Source: Paraburkholderia phenoliruptrix (GTDB taxonomy: Bacteria; Pseudomonadota; Gammaproteobacteria; Burkholderiales; Burkholderiaceae). From it: DNA of 64,000 bases. Under the pieces are notes generated by a model. That model was not told where the DNA came from. It did no database searches and saw only the letters and a list, made by a program, of their open reading frames with translations. The position numbers were made by a program, and so were the translations under genes. Where the stretch lies: the NCBI RefSeq assembly GCF_902859825.1, contig NZ_CADIKB010000010.1, positions 62,001 to 126,000 on the forward strand, in the 5' to 3' direction. Below, in pieces: positions 1 through 9,204 of the stretch (within the stretch, counting starts at the first letter, position 1; the number at the start of each line of letters is the position of its first letter).

Positions 1-83
1 GAAGCACGCACTGCCGGCAAAAGCAGCATTGCCGCGATGAGGACCGCGACGGTGAAATAGGCAAGAAGTACTACGGCAATCAA
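1..83 (-). CDS. Partial membrane protein, N-terminus only
   Basis: A reverse-strand frame is open from a TTG at 83 to the window edge. It encodes about 27 almost entirely hydrophobic residues (Ile/Val/Leu/Ala-rich, one Tyr-Phe pair, ending Pro-Ala-Val-Arg-Ala). This looks like the first transmembrane helix or the signal sequence of an inner-membrane or exported protein. No ATG is available, so the TTG start is a guess, supported only by a G-rich stretch just upstream. The gene would be divergent from the gene at 209. The family cannot be told from this fragment. Confidence 0.35.
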   Translation of the reverse strand, partial: MIAVVLLAYFTVAVLIAAMLLLPAVRA

Positions 84-208
84 TGGCGACCCCGGAAATT
101 GGAAACAATTGTATTTTGTAATGCTTGCTCTTAGAATCAGGCCTGCTCGGAGAGGAGCCGGAGCGGTATTATCGCGGCGAAATAATCCAGGATTCAATGA
201 GACAGTGA

Positions 209-1186
209 ATGAGTGCGCCGGAAAATTCAAATTCCAAAGCCCCGCCAAGCCTGTTATCCGATAAGGCTAAAGGCGCCGACGGCAATGGTTCGCGAATTCT
301 TGCGAATCTGGAAGGCCGCGTCGCGCCGCCTGCCGAAAAGCCGCGCCGGTCCAGAACGCCGCTTGCGCTTGCCGCTTTGCTCGTGATTGCGGCGGGCGGG
401 TGGGGCGCATGGCATATGCAGCAGCGCGAGCAGAACGAAACGCTGGCTGCGGCGGCACCGGCGAGCGCCGTGAACATCGCGAAGGCGGCTGCGCCGGCAT
501 CGGCCGCGAGCGACGCAGTGCCGGTTGCCGCGAATGCGCGGGCAGCAGCGCCTGCCTCGTCACAAGCCGCGACCATCATCGCCGACGACAGCGACAGCAA
601 AGCTGCTGCCACCTCCGCGTCGGCAGCGGCGGGCGCGATGGAAAGCCGCTTGTCTCGCGCGCTTGCTGCCGGTGCGGAGACGACGAGTGCGTCGACGCCG
701 GTTGCTTCGATTGCTGCAGCCGCTTCAGCCGGCGCGTCGGGTTCAGCGGCGCAGCCGGTCGCGTCCACGCCGAAGCACGACAAGCGTTCGGCGGTCGCGA
801 GCACGAGCAGACACGAAGCTACGACGCGCGGCAAGAAGGAAAGCGCCACGGCCAGTGCAGGCGCTCATCGGTCCACCACGACGACTGCCGCTGCTCAATC
901 GAAGAAGTCGAAGCCGGACACGTCGTCGAAAGATGATTCGGACGCCGATCTATTGGCCGCGCTGGTTGCACGCACCAAACCGGCCGATACGAAAACGGGC
1001 GGCAGCAATGCCGCGACTAAGGTGGCGAGCGCCGCGCCCGGCAACGCGAAGCTCGCCGAGCGCGTGAAAGAGTGCGGCCAGCGAGGCTTTTTCGAAGACC
1101 AGTTGTGCCGCTGGCGCGTGTGCGACGGCCATTGGGGCAAAGACCCGGCTTGCCCGGGCTCCACGCCGCAAGCGCGTCAACCCTGA
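209..1186 (+). CDS. Single-pass membrane protein with Ala-rich linker and Cys-containing C-terminal domain
   Basis: The 325-residue protein has three parts. A polar cytoplasmic N-terminus (about residues 1-48) is followed by one transmembrane helix (about 50-68, Leu/Ala/Ile-rich). A long low-complexity Ala/Ser/Thr/Lys linker follows (about 75-275). A compact conserved-looking tail comes last (about 280-325), with four cysteines (ECGQRGFF, LCRWRVC, DPACPG) and several tryptophans. The topology suggests an inner-membrane anchor carrying a small disulphide- or metal-stabilised periplasmic domain across a flexible spacer. I do not recognise a named family. Two overlapping frames here (400 and 525, + strand) are shadows of the biased Ala-rich codons. 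Confidence 0.7.
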   Translation: MSAPENSNSKAPPSLLSDKAKGADGNGSRILANLEGRVAPPAEKPRRSRTPLALAALLVIAAGGWGAWHMQQREQNETLAAAAPASAVNIAKAAAPASAASDAVPVAANARAAAPASSQAATIIADDSDSKAAATSASAAAGAMESRLSRALAAGAETTSASTPVASIAAAASAGASGSAAQPVASTPKHDKRSAVASTSRHEATTRGKKESATASAGAHRSTTTTAAAQSKKSKPDTSSKDDSDADLLAALVARTKPADTKTGGSNAATKVASAAPGNAKLAERVKECGQRGFFEDQLCRWRVCDGHWGKDPACPGSTPQARQP

Positions 1187-1227
1187 TTGATTCGCCGCAC
1201 AGGCGGCGTACCGGACTGAAGGACTGC

Positions 1228-1252
1228 GAAGCTCGTGTCGTTTGCGAGCTTC
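1228..1252 (+). terminator. Hairpin after the membrane-protein gene
   Basis: An 8-bp perfect stem (GAAGCTCG at 1228-1235 with CGAGCTTC at 1245-1252) closes a 9-nt loop about 40 nt after the stop codon of the gene at 209. No U-run follows, so intrinsic termination is uncertain. It may act as an mRNA-stabilising 3' hairpin. Confidence 0.35.
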
Positions 1253-1339
1253 ATTGACCCTTCGGTTTGATTTCGCTGCCTTTCCGTCTATGATGAACCT
1301 CCCGAGTCGCACACCGATGCGATAGAACAGGAGACATCA

Positions 1340-2476
1340 ATGAAGCGGTTTCTCGTGGCATTGAAGTATGTAGCAAGCGTCGTGACTGCTCTCGCGATTG
1401 CGGCGTGCGGCGGCAGCAATCTGAATCCTCCCAATCCCCCGAAAGTCATTATCGACAGCGACTACAACACGCTGAGCGACGACGGTCAGCTCGGCGTCAT
1501 GGCGGCGCAATTGCAGGCGCAAGGATCGTTGAAGGTGCTCGGCATTACCGTGGTATCCGGCAATCAGTGGTTGAAACAGGGCGTGGCGGACGCATTGAAA
1601 TCCGTGGAGCGGCTCGGCGTCGACAAGCAGATCGGCATCTATGCAGGCGCCAACTATGCACTGTCGCACGATTTCGCCACCATCCAGGCGGAAATGGCGC
1701 AATTCCCCGGCGGCGACGGTTATCTCGGCGCGTGGGGAAGGCCCGAGCCGAAGTCGGATAGCGACCTCGTCGCGCCGCCCGACGGCTTCGCGACTCACAC
1801 CAAAGTGCAGAGCAAAAGCGCGGTGGATTTCATCGTCGATTCAGTCAAGCAGAATCCCGGCGAAGTCACGATTCTTGCTATCGGACCATTGACCAACATC
1901 GCGCTCGCCACACGCCAGCATCCCGAGATCGTGCCGTTGATCAAGCAGATCATTTATATGGGCGGCGCGATCGACGTGCCGGGCAATACCACGCCGACGG
2001 CGGAATTCAACTGGTGGTTCGATCCTGAAGCGGCCAAAGAGGTGTTGCGCCTGCCGATCAAACAGGTGGTCGTTCCGCTCGATGTCACCGACACCGTGAA
2101 GATGGATAAGGCGCTTTACGATCGTGTCGCGCACGACCCGAGCAAACAGACCATCATTACCCAGTTGTTCAAGACGCTGAACGGTTATGGCTTCGACGGC
2201 AAGAACGGCTTCGAGACGAACCCGAACTACACGACGAACATCTGGGACACATTGACGCTCGGCTATCTGATGCACCCTTCATTTGCGACACAGACAGTGG
2301 ACGAGTGGGTGGACGTGGACACGAGCTTCGGCGCCAATGATGGGAAAGCTACCGGCTATCCGAGTTCTCCGCCGGCCGGTTTGCAGAAGATGACGATCAT
2401 CAAGCGCTTCGACAACCAGAGCTTCTTCAATTTCTACGTGGACTTGCTGACGCGACCGGTGCCGCTGCCAGGCTGA
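1340..2476 (+). CDS. Inosine/uridine-preferring nucleoside hydrolase family lipoprotein
   Basis: The 378-residue protein matches the nucleoside hydrolase family, which cleaves the N-glycosidic bond of ribonucleosides using a Ca2+ bound by an N-terminal aspartate cluster. The N-terminus is a lipoprotein signal (lipobox around ALAIAAC, Cys about residue 23), so the enzyme should be membrane-anchored outside the cytoplasm. The usual DTDPGxDD motif appears as the divergent DSDYNTLSDDG (about 38-48). The family motifs GPLTNIALA (about 181), YMGGA (about 205) and EFNWWFDPEAA (about 222) are intact. AGGAG lies 8 nt before the ATG. It stands alone, convergent with the LysR gene downstream. The extra residues in the metal motif leave activity uncertain. 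Confidence 0.85.
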   Translation: MKRFLVALKYVASVVTALAIAACGGSNLNPPNPPKVIIDSDYNTLSDDGQLGVMAAQLQAQGSLKVLGITVVSGNQWLKQGVADALKSVERLGVDKQIGIYAGANYALSHDFATIQAEMAQFPGGDGYLGAWGRPEPKSDSDLVAPPDGFATHTKVQSKSAVDFIVDSVKQNPGEVTILAIGPLTNIALATRQHPEIVPLIKQIIYMGGAIDVPGNTTPTAEFNWWFDPEAAKEVLRLPIKQVVVPLDVTDTVKMDKALYDRVAHDPSKQTIITQLFKTLNGYGFDGKNGFETNPNYTTNIWDTLTLGYLMHPSFATQTVDEWVDVDTSFGANDGKATGYPSSPPAGLQKMTIIKRFDNQSFFNFYVDLLTRPVPLPG

Positions 2477-2513
2477 CGCGTCGATACTGCTGCGAGCCTG
2501 CATTGCACGCGCT

Positions 2514-3470
2514 TCACGCGGGATGCAGGCCTCGCAACAATTGGCGCACGCGCGACAGGTCCTGATCGACGTGCTCGGCCTTTTCGAACAGCTCCGCGAG
2601 CCAGTCGACAAAGGCACGCACGCGCGGTGACACGTGACGATTCTTCAGATACGCGACGGAGACCGGCATCGGCACCGGCTTCCATTGCGGCAATACTTCG
2701 CGCAATTCTCCCGAGTCCAGGTACGGCTGCGCGGCGATTCGCGCCGGTTGAATCAGCCCGTGGCCCCGCAGACCGCAGGTGAGATAAGCCTGCTCGTCGC
2801 TGACCTTGATGAACCCATTCACCTTGACGCTTCGCGCCTCACCGTCCACTTCGAAATCGAAAGCGACCTCGCGGCCGTTGTGCGGCGACATGCAATTGAC
2901 GGCGACATGTCCGCGCAAATCGTCGAGACTCGTGGGCGTGCCGTAGCGCGCGAGGTAACCGGGGCTCGCGCAGGTCACGTGTTCGAGCGTGCCGAGGTGC
3001 CGCGCCACCAGATTCGAGTCGGGCAGTTCCCCGAGCTGAATGCTGCAGTCGATGGCTTCTGAAATCAGATCGACGGTGCGATTGCTGACGCCGATGGCGA
3101 GATCGAGGTTCGGGTAGCGCGTATGAAAATCGTCGAGGGCGGGCAGCACGATTGCGCTTGCCACCGCGCCGGGCATTTCGATGCGCAGGCGGCCCGTGAG
3201 GTTGTCGGTGGCGTGACGGATGCTCGCTTCCATCTCGTCGATGTCGGCGAGGATCTGCGCGCACCGTTCATAGTAGGCCGCGCCTTCGGGCGTGACGCTG
3301 ATACGCCGGGTGGTGCGGGCGAGGAGCTGCGTGCCGAGCAGGGCTTCCAGGTTCTGGACGATAGTGGTCGCCGTCGCACGCGGAATATTCAGGGATTCCG
3401 CTGCACGGGTGAAGCTGTTGGTGTCCACTATTCGGAGAAAGATGCGCATTGCTGTTATTCGGTCTAGCAT
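2514..3470 (-). CDS. LysR-family transcriptional regulator
   Basis: This is a LysR-type regulator of 318 residues when started at the ATG at 3470, whose product begins MLDRITAMRIF. The winged helix-turn-helix lies at about residues 1-60 (FTRAAESLNIPRATAT), and a LysR substrate-binding domain runs from about 90 to 295. An upstream ATG in the same frame adds 39 residues, but these are encoded by the arm of the repeat element at 3524-3990 and are rich in Lys, Arg and Pro, so I reject that start. It resembles the AaeR/DmlR-like LysR subgroup. Its target is unknown, because the neighbouring gene is convergent and the repeat separates it from the alcohol dehydrogenase. Confidence 0.9.
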   Translation of the reverse strand: MLDRITAMRIFLRIVDTNSFTRAAESLNIPRATATTIVQNLEALLGTQLLARTTRRISVTPEGAAYYERCAQILADIDEMEASIRHATDNLTGRLRIEMPGAVASAIVLPALDDFHTRYPNLDLAIGVSNRTVDLISEAIDCSIQLGELPDSNLVARHLGTLEHVTCASPGYLARYGTPTSLDDLRGHVAVNCMSPHNGREVAFDFEVDGEARSVKVNGFIKVSDEQAYLTCGLRGHGLIQPARIAAQPYLDSGELREVLPQWKPVPMPVSVAYLKNRHVSPRVRAFVDWLAELFEKAEHVDQDLSRVRQLLRGLHPA

Positions 3471-3523
3471 TTGGGCTTCTCTTTTCTGTTGTGGTTTTTT
3501 TTGTCTGTGGTTTGGGTTTTTTA

Positions 3524-3990
3524 AACCCCTTGGCCTTTCCTTGTATTCGTGTCGGTTTATTGGTGTTGCCCCTGTGCGGGGCGGCACCTACTTTCTTTGC
3601 ATGCCGCAAAGAAAGTAGGCAAAGAAAGCGGCTCACACCGCCAGCTCATAAGTGGGTCCCCTGGCTTGGAGGGGGCAGTGGTGCATCTGGAATCTGTTCC
3701 CTCGCACATTGCGCGCTCATGACAAGGCAGTCATTCCTCCGGCGGCGCTGCGCGCGCCGTGGCGGTCGTTCTTAACGCCGCCCTCCGGTGAAACCGTCTC
3801 TCTTCCATTGGGTTTACCGACCATTCCGCGCGCGGAGCGCATCAATCCGATGCTGCACCCGCCGTAACCCATCAGCACCTCGCCGAGGCGAAGCCGACGG
3901 CCCCTTTGCGGCGGCAAAGAAAGTAAGTGCCGCCCCGCACAGGGGCAACACTAATAGACCGACACGAACACAAGGAAAGGCCAAGGGGTT
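3524..3990. repeat. Inverted-repeat element with 77-nt arms
   Basis: The arms at 3524-3600 and 3914-3990 are inverted copies. By hand alignment they match at about 73 of 77 positions, and weaker similarity extends outward to about 3494 and 4022. Each arm contains CCCCTGTGCGGGG and CTTTCTTTGC. A second short palindrome (CTTTCTTTGC at 3591 with GCAAAGAAAG at 3606) sits at the inner edge of the left arm. The roughly 313-nt core has no convincing gene. It fills the 558-nt gap between the LysR gene and the alcohol dehydrogenase. From memory, similar sequences recur in Paraburkholderia genomes, so it is probably a non-autonomous repeated element. Confidence 0.8.
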
Positions 3991-4028
3991 CAAAAAGAAT
4001 CCCTAGCCAAAGCCGAAAAAAACCTGAT

Positions 4029-5081
4029 TCACTTCCGCAAGGAATCCATATCAACCACAAACCGATACTTCACATCGCTCTTCAACATCCGCTCGTACGC
4101 CTCATTGATCTTCTGCATCGGAATGATTTCGATGTCCGAAGTAATGCCATGCTCGCCGCAGAAATCCAGCATCTCCTGCGTCTCGGCAATACCCCCGATC
4201 AGCGAACCGGCCAGCCGGCGGCGCTTGAAAATCAGGCTGAACACTTGCGGCGACGGATGATCGTGCTCCGGCGCGCCCACCAGCGTCATCGTTCCATCGC
4301 GCTTCAGCAGGTTTATGAACGGGTTCAGGTCGTGCTGCGCAGCCACCGTATTCAAGATCAGATCGAAGCTGTTCGCGTGGGCTTCCATCTCTTCGGGATG
4401 CTTCGAAATGACCACTTCGTGTGCGCCGAGGCGCTTCGCATCCTCGAACTTCGACGCCGACGTCGTGAACAGCACCACATGCGCGCCCATTGCGCGCGCC
4501 AGCTTCACGCCCATGTGGCCGAGGCCGCCGAGACCGACAATGCCGACCTTCTTGCCGGGACCCGCGCCCCACGTGCGCAGCGGCGAATACGTCGTGATGC
4601 CGGCGCACAGCAACGGCGCGACGCCGGCCGGATTGAGGTTCTGCGGCACGCGCAGCGTGAATTCCTCGTCGACCACGAGCTGCGTCGAATAACCGCCGTA
4701 GGTGATGCGGCCGTCCACGCGGTCCACGCCGTTATAGGTGCCGACAAAGCCGTTCTCGCAGTACTGTTCGAGGCCTTCCGCGCAGCTCGCACAGGTGCGG
4801 CACGAATCGACGAGGCAGCCCACGCCGACGAGGTCGCCGACCTTGTACTTCGATACTTGCGGACCGACCGCGGTCACGCGGCCGACAATCTCGTGACCCG
4901 GCACCACCGGATAGACCGTGTTCTTCCATTCGTTGCGGGCCTGATGCAGGTCCGAGTGGCAGACGCCGCAAAACAGCACTTCCATCTGCACATCATGCGC
5001 GCGCAATTCGCGGCGCTGGATTTCGAACGGGGCGAGCGGCGCGCTCGCGTCGGTCGCAGCATAGGCATACGTCGTGCTCAT
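4029..5081 (-). CDS. Zinc-dependent alcohol/aldehyde dehydrogenase (YahK/cinnamyl-alcohol type)
   Basis: The 350-residue medium-chain dehydrogenase interconverts aldehydes and alcohols with NAD(P)H. The catalytic zinc motif CGVCHSDLHQARNEW (about 40-55) and GHE (about 71) are present. So are the four-cysteine structural zinc site (CRTCASCAEGLEQYC, about 103-117) and the nucleotide loop GLGGLGHMG (about 190). The ATG at 5081 is chosen because GGAG precedes it. The 50-residue upstream extension in the same frame looks like non-coding translation. It is divergent from an AraC-type regulator (start 5441), an arrangement seen for aldehyde-responsive dehydrogenases such as yqhC/yqhD, so that regulator probably controls it. 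Confidence 0.92.
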   Translation of the reverse strand: MSTTYAYAATDASAPLAPFEIQRRELRAHDVQMEVLFCGVCHSDLHQARNEWKNTVYPVVPGHEIVGRVTAVGPQVSKYKVGDLVGVGCLVDSCRTCASCAEGLEQYCENGFVGTYNGVDRVDGRITYGGYSTQLVVDEEFTLRVPQNLNPAGVAPLLCAGITTYSPLRTWGAGPGKKVGIVGLGGLGHMGVKLARAMGAHVVLFTTSASKFEDAKRLGAHEVVISKHPEEMEAHANSFDLILNTVAAQHDLNPFINLLKRDGTMTLVGAPEHDHPSPQVFSLIFKRRRLAGSLIGGIAETQEMLDFCGEHGITSDIEIIPMQKINEAYERMLKSDVKYRFVVDMDSLRK

Positions 5082-5440
5082 GGGGGGCTCCAGCAAAGAA
5101 GGTGATGTTGAAAGAGGCCGGCGACGGGCAACGCTTGTCGCGCGTGCGGCCAGATTGCCGTTGCAAGGGATCGCAGCGCCGGGCCGCCGCGCCGGATCAA
5201 AGCGCAAGGTGCACGGCGCAACGCCGGCCACAACGGCGAACTCATCGAAGATGAACTGCCGACCCGCAGCCGCGAAGCGCGGCGAAGGTCATGCGGCAGG
5301 GTTCCCATGGTAGAAGCCCGCGGCGAACCCGTGAATACCTGAATGTCTTGAAGATTTGCCTAAAACTCCTGGGACGCAGCGCGGCAGGCAGTTTGGTGCT
5401 AAATTTCGAGCATTATTCTCTTAGCCGTCACTATATCGTC

Positions 5441-6430
5441 ATGCCGCCGCATTCGCCTCAATCTTCCTTGTCTTCTGCTCCGAGTGCGGATGCACACGCC
5501 GCGCAGCAGCGCCTGACCGAAGTGTTCGACATGCTCGCGCCCAAACAGGGCATGACGCGTTCGAGCCTGGAAGGTGTCAATCTGATGCGCGCGAACACGC
5601 CGATGCCGCGCATGCCGGTCATGTACGAACCGAGCATTGTGATCGTGTGTCAGGGGCGCAAGCGCGGCTATCTCGGCGACCAGGTCTTCCAGTACGACGC
5701 TCAGCAGTACCTGGTGTTGTCCGTGCCGCTGCCGTTCGAGTGCGAGACCGAGGCGAGTCCGGGAGAGCCGTTTCTCGGCATCTCCATTCGAGTGGATCTG
5801 ACCATGGTCGCCGAACTGCTCATGGCGCTCAACGAAACACAGGGCACCGCGCGCAACGAACCGCTCGGCATTTACTCCACGCCGCTCGATCCCGCGTTGA
5901 GCAGCGCCGTGCAGCGCCTGCTGGAAGCCCTCATGTCGCCGCTCGACGCGCGCATTCTCGCGCCCGGCATCGTGCGTGAAATCTGCTATCGCGTGCTGAC
6001 GGGCGAGCAGGGCGATGCGATCCGCGCGGCGCTCACGCATCAGAATCATTTCGGGCGCATTGCGAAGGCGCTGCGCCGCATTCATGCCGATTATCACGGC
6101 GCGCTCGACGTCGATACGCTTGCCGCGGAAGCCGGCATGAGCCTCGCGGTTTTTCACGCGCAGTTCAAGGCCGTGACCGCGACTTCGCCGATGCAATACG
6201 TGAAGACCACGCGTTTGCATCACGCGCGTTTGCTGATGGTGCAGGACGGCTTGAACGCGGGCGCGGCAGCGGCGCGAGTGGGGTATGAAAGCGCGTCGCA
6301 ATTCAGCCGCGAATTCAAGCGTCTTTTCGGCCTGAGTCCCGTGGATGAAGTCAAGCGCATGCGCGCCATCTACGACTCGCCGCCGCCGCGCATCGTGAAG
6401 CCCGCCGCGCGCTACGTGACGGCGGTGTAG
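5441..6430 (+). CDS. AraC-family transcriptional regulator
   Basis: The 329-residue protein has an AraC-type N-terminal cupin-like sensor domain (about 45-200; EPSIVIVCQGRKRGYLG is typical). Two helix-turn-helix motifs follow near the C-terminus (DTLAAEAGMSLAVFHAQFK at about 229-247 and VGYESASQFSREFKRLFG at about 279-296). The ATG at 5441 fits the family start. An upstream ATG at 5291 adds 50 unlikely residues. It is divergent from the zinc alcohol dehydrogenase, with about 360 nt between the starts, and is likely its aldehyde-responsive activator. The 3' end faces the GGDEF gene across a hairpin. Confidence 0.9.
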   Translation: MPPHSPQSSLSSAPSADAHAAQQRLTEVFDMLAPKQGMTRSSLEGVNLMRANTPMPRMPVMYEPSIVIVCQGRKRGYLGDQVFQYDAQQYLVLSVPLPFECETEASPGEPFLGISIRVDLTMVAELLMALNETQGTARNEPLGIYSTPLDPALSSAVQRLLEALMSPLDARILAPGIVREICYRVLTGEQGDAIRAALTHQNHFGRIAKALRRIHADYHGALDVDTLAAEAGMSLAVFHAQFKAVTATSPMQYVKTTRLHHARLLMVQDGLNAGAAAARVGYESASQFSREFKRLFGLSPVDEVKRMRAIYDSPPPRIVKPAARYVTAV

Positions 6431-6435
6431 CACAA

Positions 6436-6463
6436 GGCGCGGCGCGCAAGTTCGCGCCGCGCC
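6436..6463. terminator. Perfect 11-bp GC hairpin between convergent genes
   Basis: GGCGCGGCGCG (6436-6446) and CGCGCCGCGCC (6453-6463) form a perfect 11-bp stem with a 6-nt loop. It lies in the 46-nt gap between the convergent AraC and GGDEF genes. There is no U-run, so it may act as a bidirectional transcription barrier rather than a classical intrinsic terminator. Confidence 0.5.
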
Positions 6464-6476
6464 CTGAGCTCGCTCG

Positions 6477-7955
6477 CTAACTGCCGCTCGCTTTCGCGTC
6501 CGCCTGATCGGCGTAATGCGAGCGCTTTTCCTCGTACATCAGCAGATCGGCGCGCTGCACGCCCGCTTCGAGACGGTCGCCGCGCTGACAGGTCGCCATG
6601 CCCATCGAAAAGCTGAGCGGCGAGCCGGGATAGAACTGATTGTTCATGTCGACGAGTTGGCAGATCGCATCGATCATCGCTGCGCCGCCGCGCTCGTCGG
6701 TGTTCGGCATGAGAATCGCGAATTCGTCGCCGCCGATGCGCGCGGCCTGAAACGGCGGCTCCATGGCTTTCGCGAGCACTTCGCCGGCGCGGCGCAGCAG
6801 TGCGTCGCCGGCGGCATGGCCGAGTTGATCGTTCACGCGTTTCAGGCCGTTCAGATCGGCCATGATGATCGTGACGGGCCACGGTCCTTTGCGCTCGAGC
6901 CGGTTGAGTTCGTCGACATAGAACGAGCGGTTGCGCAATTTCGTCAGCACGTCATGCTTGCCGAGGAATTCGAGGTATGCCTCGGCCTTCTTGCGCGCGG
7001 TGATGTCGGTGAGCGCGACCAGCACCAGGTCCCAGTTCGCTTCATGCCCCGGCAGCACGGAAAACTGCAGATGCACGTGCACCTCGTCTCCGTCGAGCGA
7101 ATAGTTCAGTACTTCGCGTTGCTGGAACAGCTTGCCGTCCCATAGATCGAGCAACTGCTCGCGAAAGTGCGGACGCATGTCGTCGCGGAACACGTCGGGC
7201 AGACGCGCGAGCAAGGTCTTTTTGTCCGGCGCGGCGAACATCTCGATCGTGTGCTGGTTCACGTCGAGCACATGAATCTCCTGCATGCAGCGCTCGACGA
7301 ACTCCGGATGCACGTCGGTGAACACGCGAAAATCGCTGATGCCCGCCGCGCGCGCCTGATCCAGCAGTTGCTTGACGGCGCTGAAATCTTCCACCCACAG
7401 CGAGACCGGGGAATGTTCGAAGAGACCGCGCGCGTATTGCTCCGCGAGCGTCACGCGATGCCGCGCGCCCTCCAGTTCGGTGATGTCCTCCACCGACACG
7501 AGCACACGGTCCCAGCGTTCTTCATGACCGGGCAGCACCGAGCCCTTCAGCAGCACGTCGAGTCGCCGTCCGCCGAGGGTGTAGTTCACTGTCTGGCTCG
7601 TGAAGTGCAATTGCCCGGCCCACAGCTGACAGAGTTCCTCGAGATGAGTCTTCAGCATATCGTCGCGGAACACGGCCGCGAGGTTGCCGTTGAGCGTGTC
7701 GAAATCGGCGGCCTCGAATTGCGTCAGCGTCTTCTGATTGACCTTGACGACGCGAATGCTATGCGCGCATTGCGCGACCCGTTCGGGCGCCTGCTTGAAA
7801 TACGCGCGCAGGTCGGTCACGCCCTCGGTTCGCCATGCATCGAACAGATCGCGCACGCCGCTGAAATCTTCCACCCACAGCGAGACGGGCGCGAGATCGA
7901 ACATTTTCGAATCGTCGGTGGCGGGTTTCGATGCGCCAGGCAGAATATCCAGCAT
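6477..7955 (-). CDS. Diguanylate cyclase with tandem duplicated PAS domains
   Basis: The 492-residue protein has two PAS-like sensor domains (about 22-165 and 175-310) and a C-terminal GGDEF domain (about 325-480). The PAS domains are clear internal duplicates: each begins PVSLWVEDFS and contains FRDDM and SVLPGHE. The active-site motif is IGGDEFAIL and the family motif DLNGLKRVNDQLGH is present, so c-di-GMP synthesis is likely. The RxxD product-inhibition site normally just before GGDEF is missing (EPPF is there instead). No transmembrane segment is visible, so it should be cytosolic. The signal sensed is unknown. Confidence 0.9.
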   Translation of the reverse strand: MLDILPGASKPATDDSKMFDLAPVSLWVEDFSGVRDLFDAWRTEGVTDLRAYFKQAPERVAQCAHSIRVVKVNQKTLTQFEAADFDTLNGNLAAVFRDDMLKTHLEELCQLWAGQLHFTSQTVNYTLGGRRLDVLLKGSVLPGHEERWDRVLVSVEDITELEGARHRVTLAEQYARGLFEHSPVSLWVEDFSAVKQLLDQARAAGISDFRVFTDVHPEFVERCMQEIHVLDVNQHTIEMFAAPDKKTLLARLPDVFRDDMRPHFREQLLDLWDGKLFQQREVLNYSLDGDEVHVHLQFSVLPGHEANWDLVLVALTDITARKKAEAYLEFLGKHDVLTKLRNRSFYVDELNRLERKGPWPVTIIMADLNGLKRVNDQLGHAAGDALLRRAGEVLAKAMEPPFQAARIGGDEFAILMPNTDERGGAAMIDAICQLVDMNNQFYPGSPLSFSMGMATCQRGDRLEAGVQRADLLMYEEKRSHYADQADAKASGS

Positions 7956-8136
7956 GAGGTTCTCGTCGCGAAAGGTCCGGCTATTCTACGACCGCTTCGC
8001 GTCGATCTAAAAACAGGCGTTGATTGTGCAATGCTCGCGCCGGATCTCGCCGGGCGCGCGTTATTCTGGCTTGCTACACTCGGTTTCGCTCGTCGCGCTC
8101 CAGAGCTGCCCTGTGCGTTACTGACAAAAGACCGAC

Positions 8137-9069
8137 ATGAAGCCTTCGTTACTGATTTTGATTCCCCTCGACGACATGAGCCGCGCTCGCATCGAGGCCG
8201 AGTTCGATGTCGTCTACGCACCGGATCCGGCGCAGCAGGCCGCGGCCATCGCCACGCACGGTCAGGCGATCCGCGCGGTGCTGACGAACGGTACACGAGG
8301 GCTCGCGGCGGCGGAGATCGACGGCCTGCCGCAGCTCGAATTGGTCAGTGCGCTGGGCGCGGGCTATGAAAACCTCGCCGTCGGCCACGCGCGCTCGCGC
8401 GGCATCGCCCTCGCCAACGGAGCGGGCACCAACGACCACTGCGTCGCCGATCACGCATTTGCGCTGTTGCTGTCCATCGTGCGCGACGTCCCGCAGCTCG
8501 ACCTCGCGACGCGCGCGGGCGTATGGCGCGACGCGTTGCCGATGCGCCCGGGCGTCTGCGGCAAGCGGCTTGGCATTGTGGGACTCGGCAACATCGGCGA
8601 GAAGATCGCGCGACGCGGCGCGGGCTTCGACATGGAGATCGGCTACCACAACCGTCAGCCGCGAGCGGGCGCGACGCCGCGCTATTTCGACAGCGCGCTC
8701 GCGCTCGCGCAGTGGAGCGATTTCCTCGTGATCGCAACGCCGGGCGGTGCGGGCACCTATCACCTGATCGATGCGCAGGTGCTGCAGGCGCTCGGCCCGG
8801 CCGGTTTCGTCGTCAATGTTTCCCGCGGCAGCGTGGTCGATACCGCCGCGCTTGCCGCGGCGCTCATGGCGGGCACGATTGCGGGCGCTGCACTCGACGT
8901 CTACGAAGGCGAGCCGCAGCCGCCCGCGGCGCTGCTGGACCTGACGAATGTCGTGTTGACGCCGCACGTCGGCGGCAGATCGCCGGAAGCGATCGCGGCA
9001 TCGGTCGAGAACTTCTTGCGCAACGCAAGGTGCCATTTCGCCGGTGAACCCCTGCTCACGCCGGTCTGA
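8137..9069 (+). CDS. D-isomer-specific 2-hydroxyacid dehydrogenase (glyoxylate/hydroxypyruvate reductase type)
   Basis: The 310-residue NAD(P)H-dependent reductase belongs to the 2-hydroxyacid dehydrogenase family. It has the Rossmann loop GLGNIGEKIARRG (about 149-161), the catalytic Arg in NVSRGSVVD (about 228), Glu in DVYEGEP (about 254) and His in LTPHVGG (about 279). Length and motifs fit GhrB-like enzymes that reduce glyoxylate or hydroxypyruvate in the cytosol. The neighbours do not define the substrate. It is transcribed alone, upstream of the binding-protein/sensor-kinase pair. Confidence 0.9.
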   Translation: MKPSLLILIPLDDMSRARIEAEFDVVYAPDPAQQAAAIATHGQAIRAVLTNGTRGLAAAEIDGLPQLELVSALGAGYENLAVGHARSRGIALANGAGTNDHCVADHAFALLLSIVRDVPQLDLATRAGVWRDALPMRPGVCGKRLGIVGLGNIGEKIARRGAGFDMEIGYHNRQPRAGATPRYFDSALALAQWSDFLVIATPGGAGTYHLIDAQVLQALGPAGFVVNVSRGSVVDTAALAAALMAGTIAGAALDVYEGEPQPPAALLDLTNVVLTPHVGGRSPEAIAASVENFLRNARCHFAGEPLLTPV

Positions 9070-9204
9070 CCGACGCGAGCCGTCCGTTCCCGTTCTCCGC
9101 CAGGTCTCTGGCTCGGCCGCTTCGTCAGCACTTGCGAGAAGTGCAATAGCATGGCGATAGATCGATAATGATTGCCCCGCGCCACAGCCAGACCAAATAG
9201 TAAG

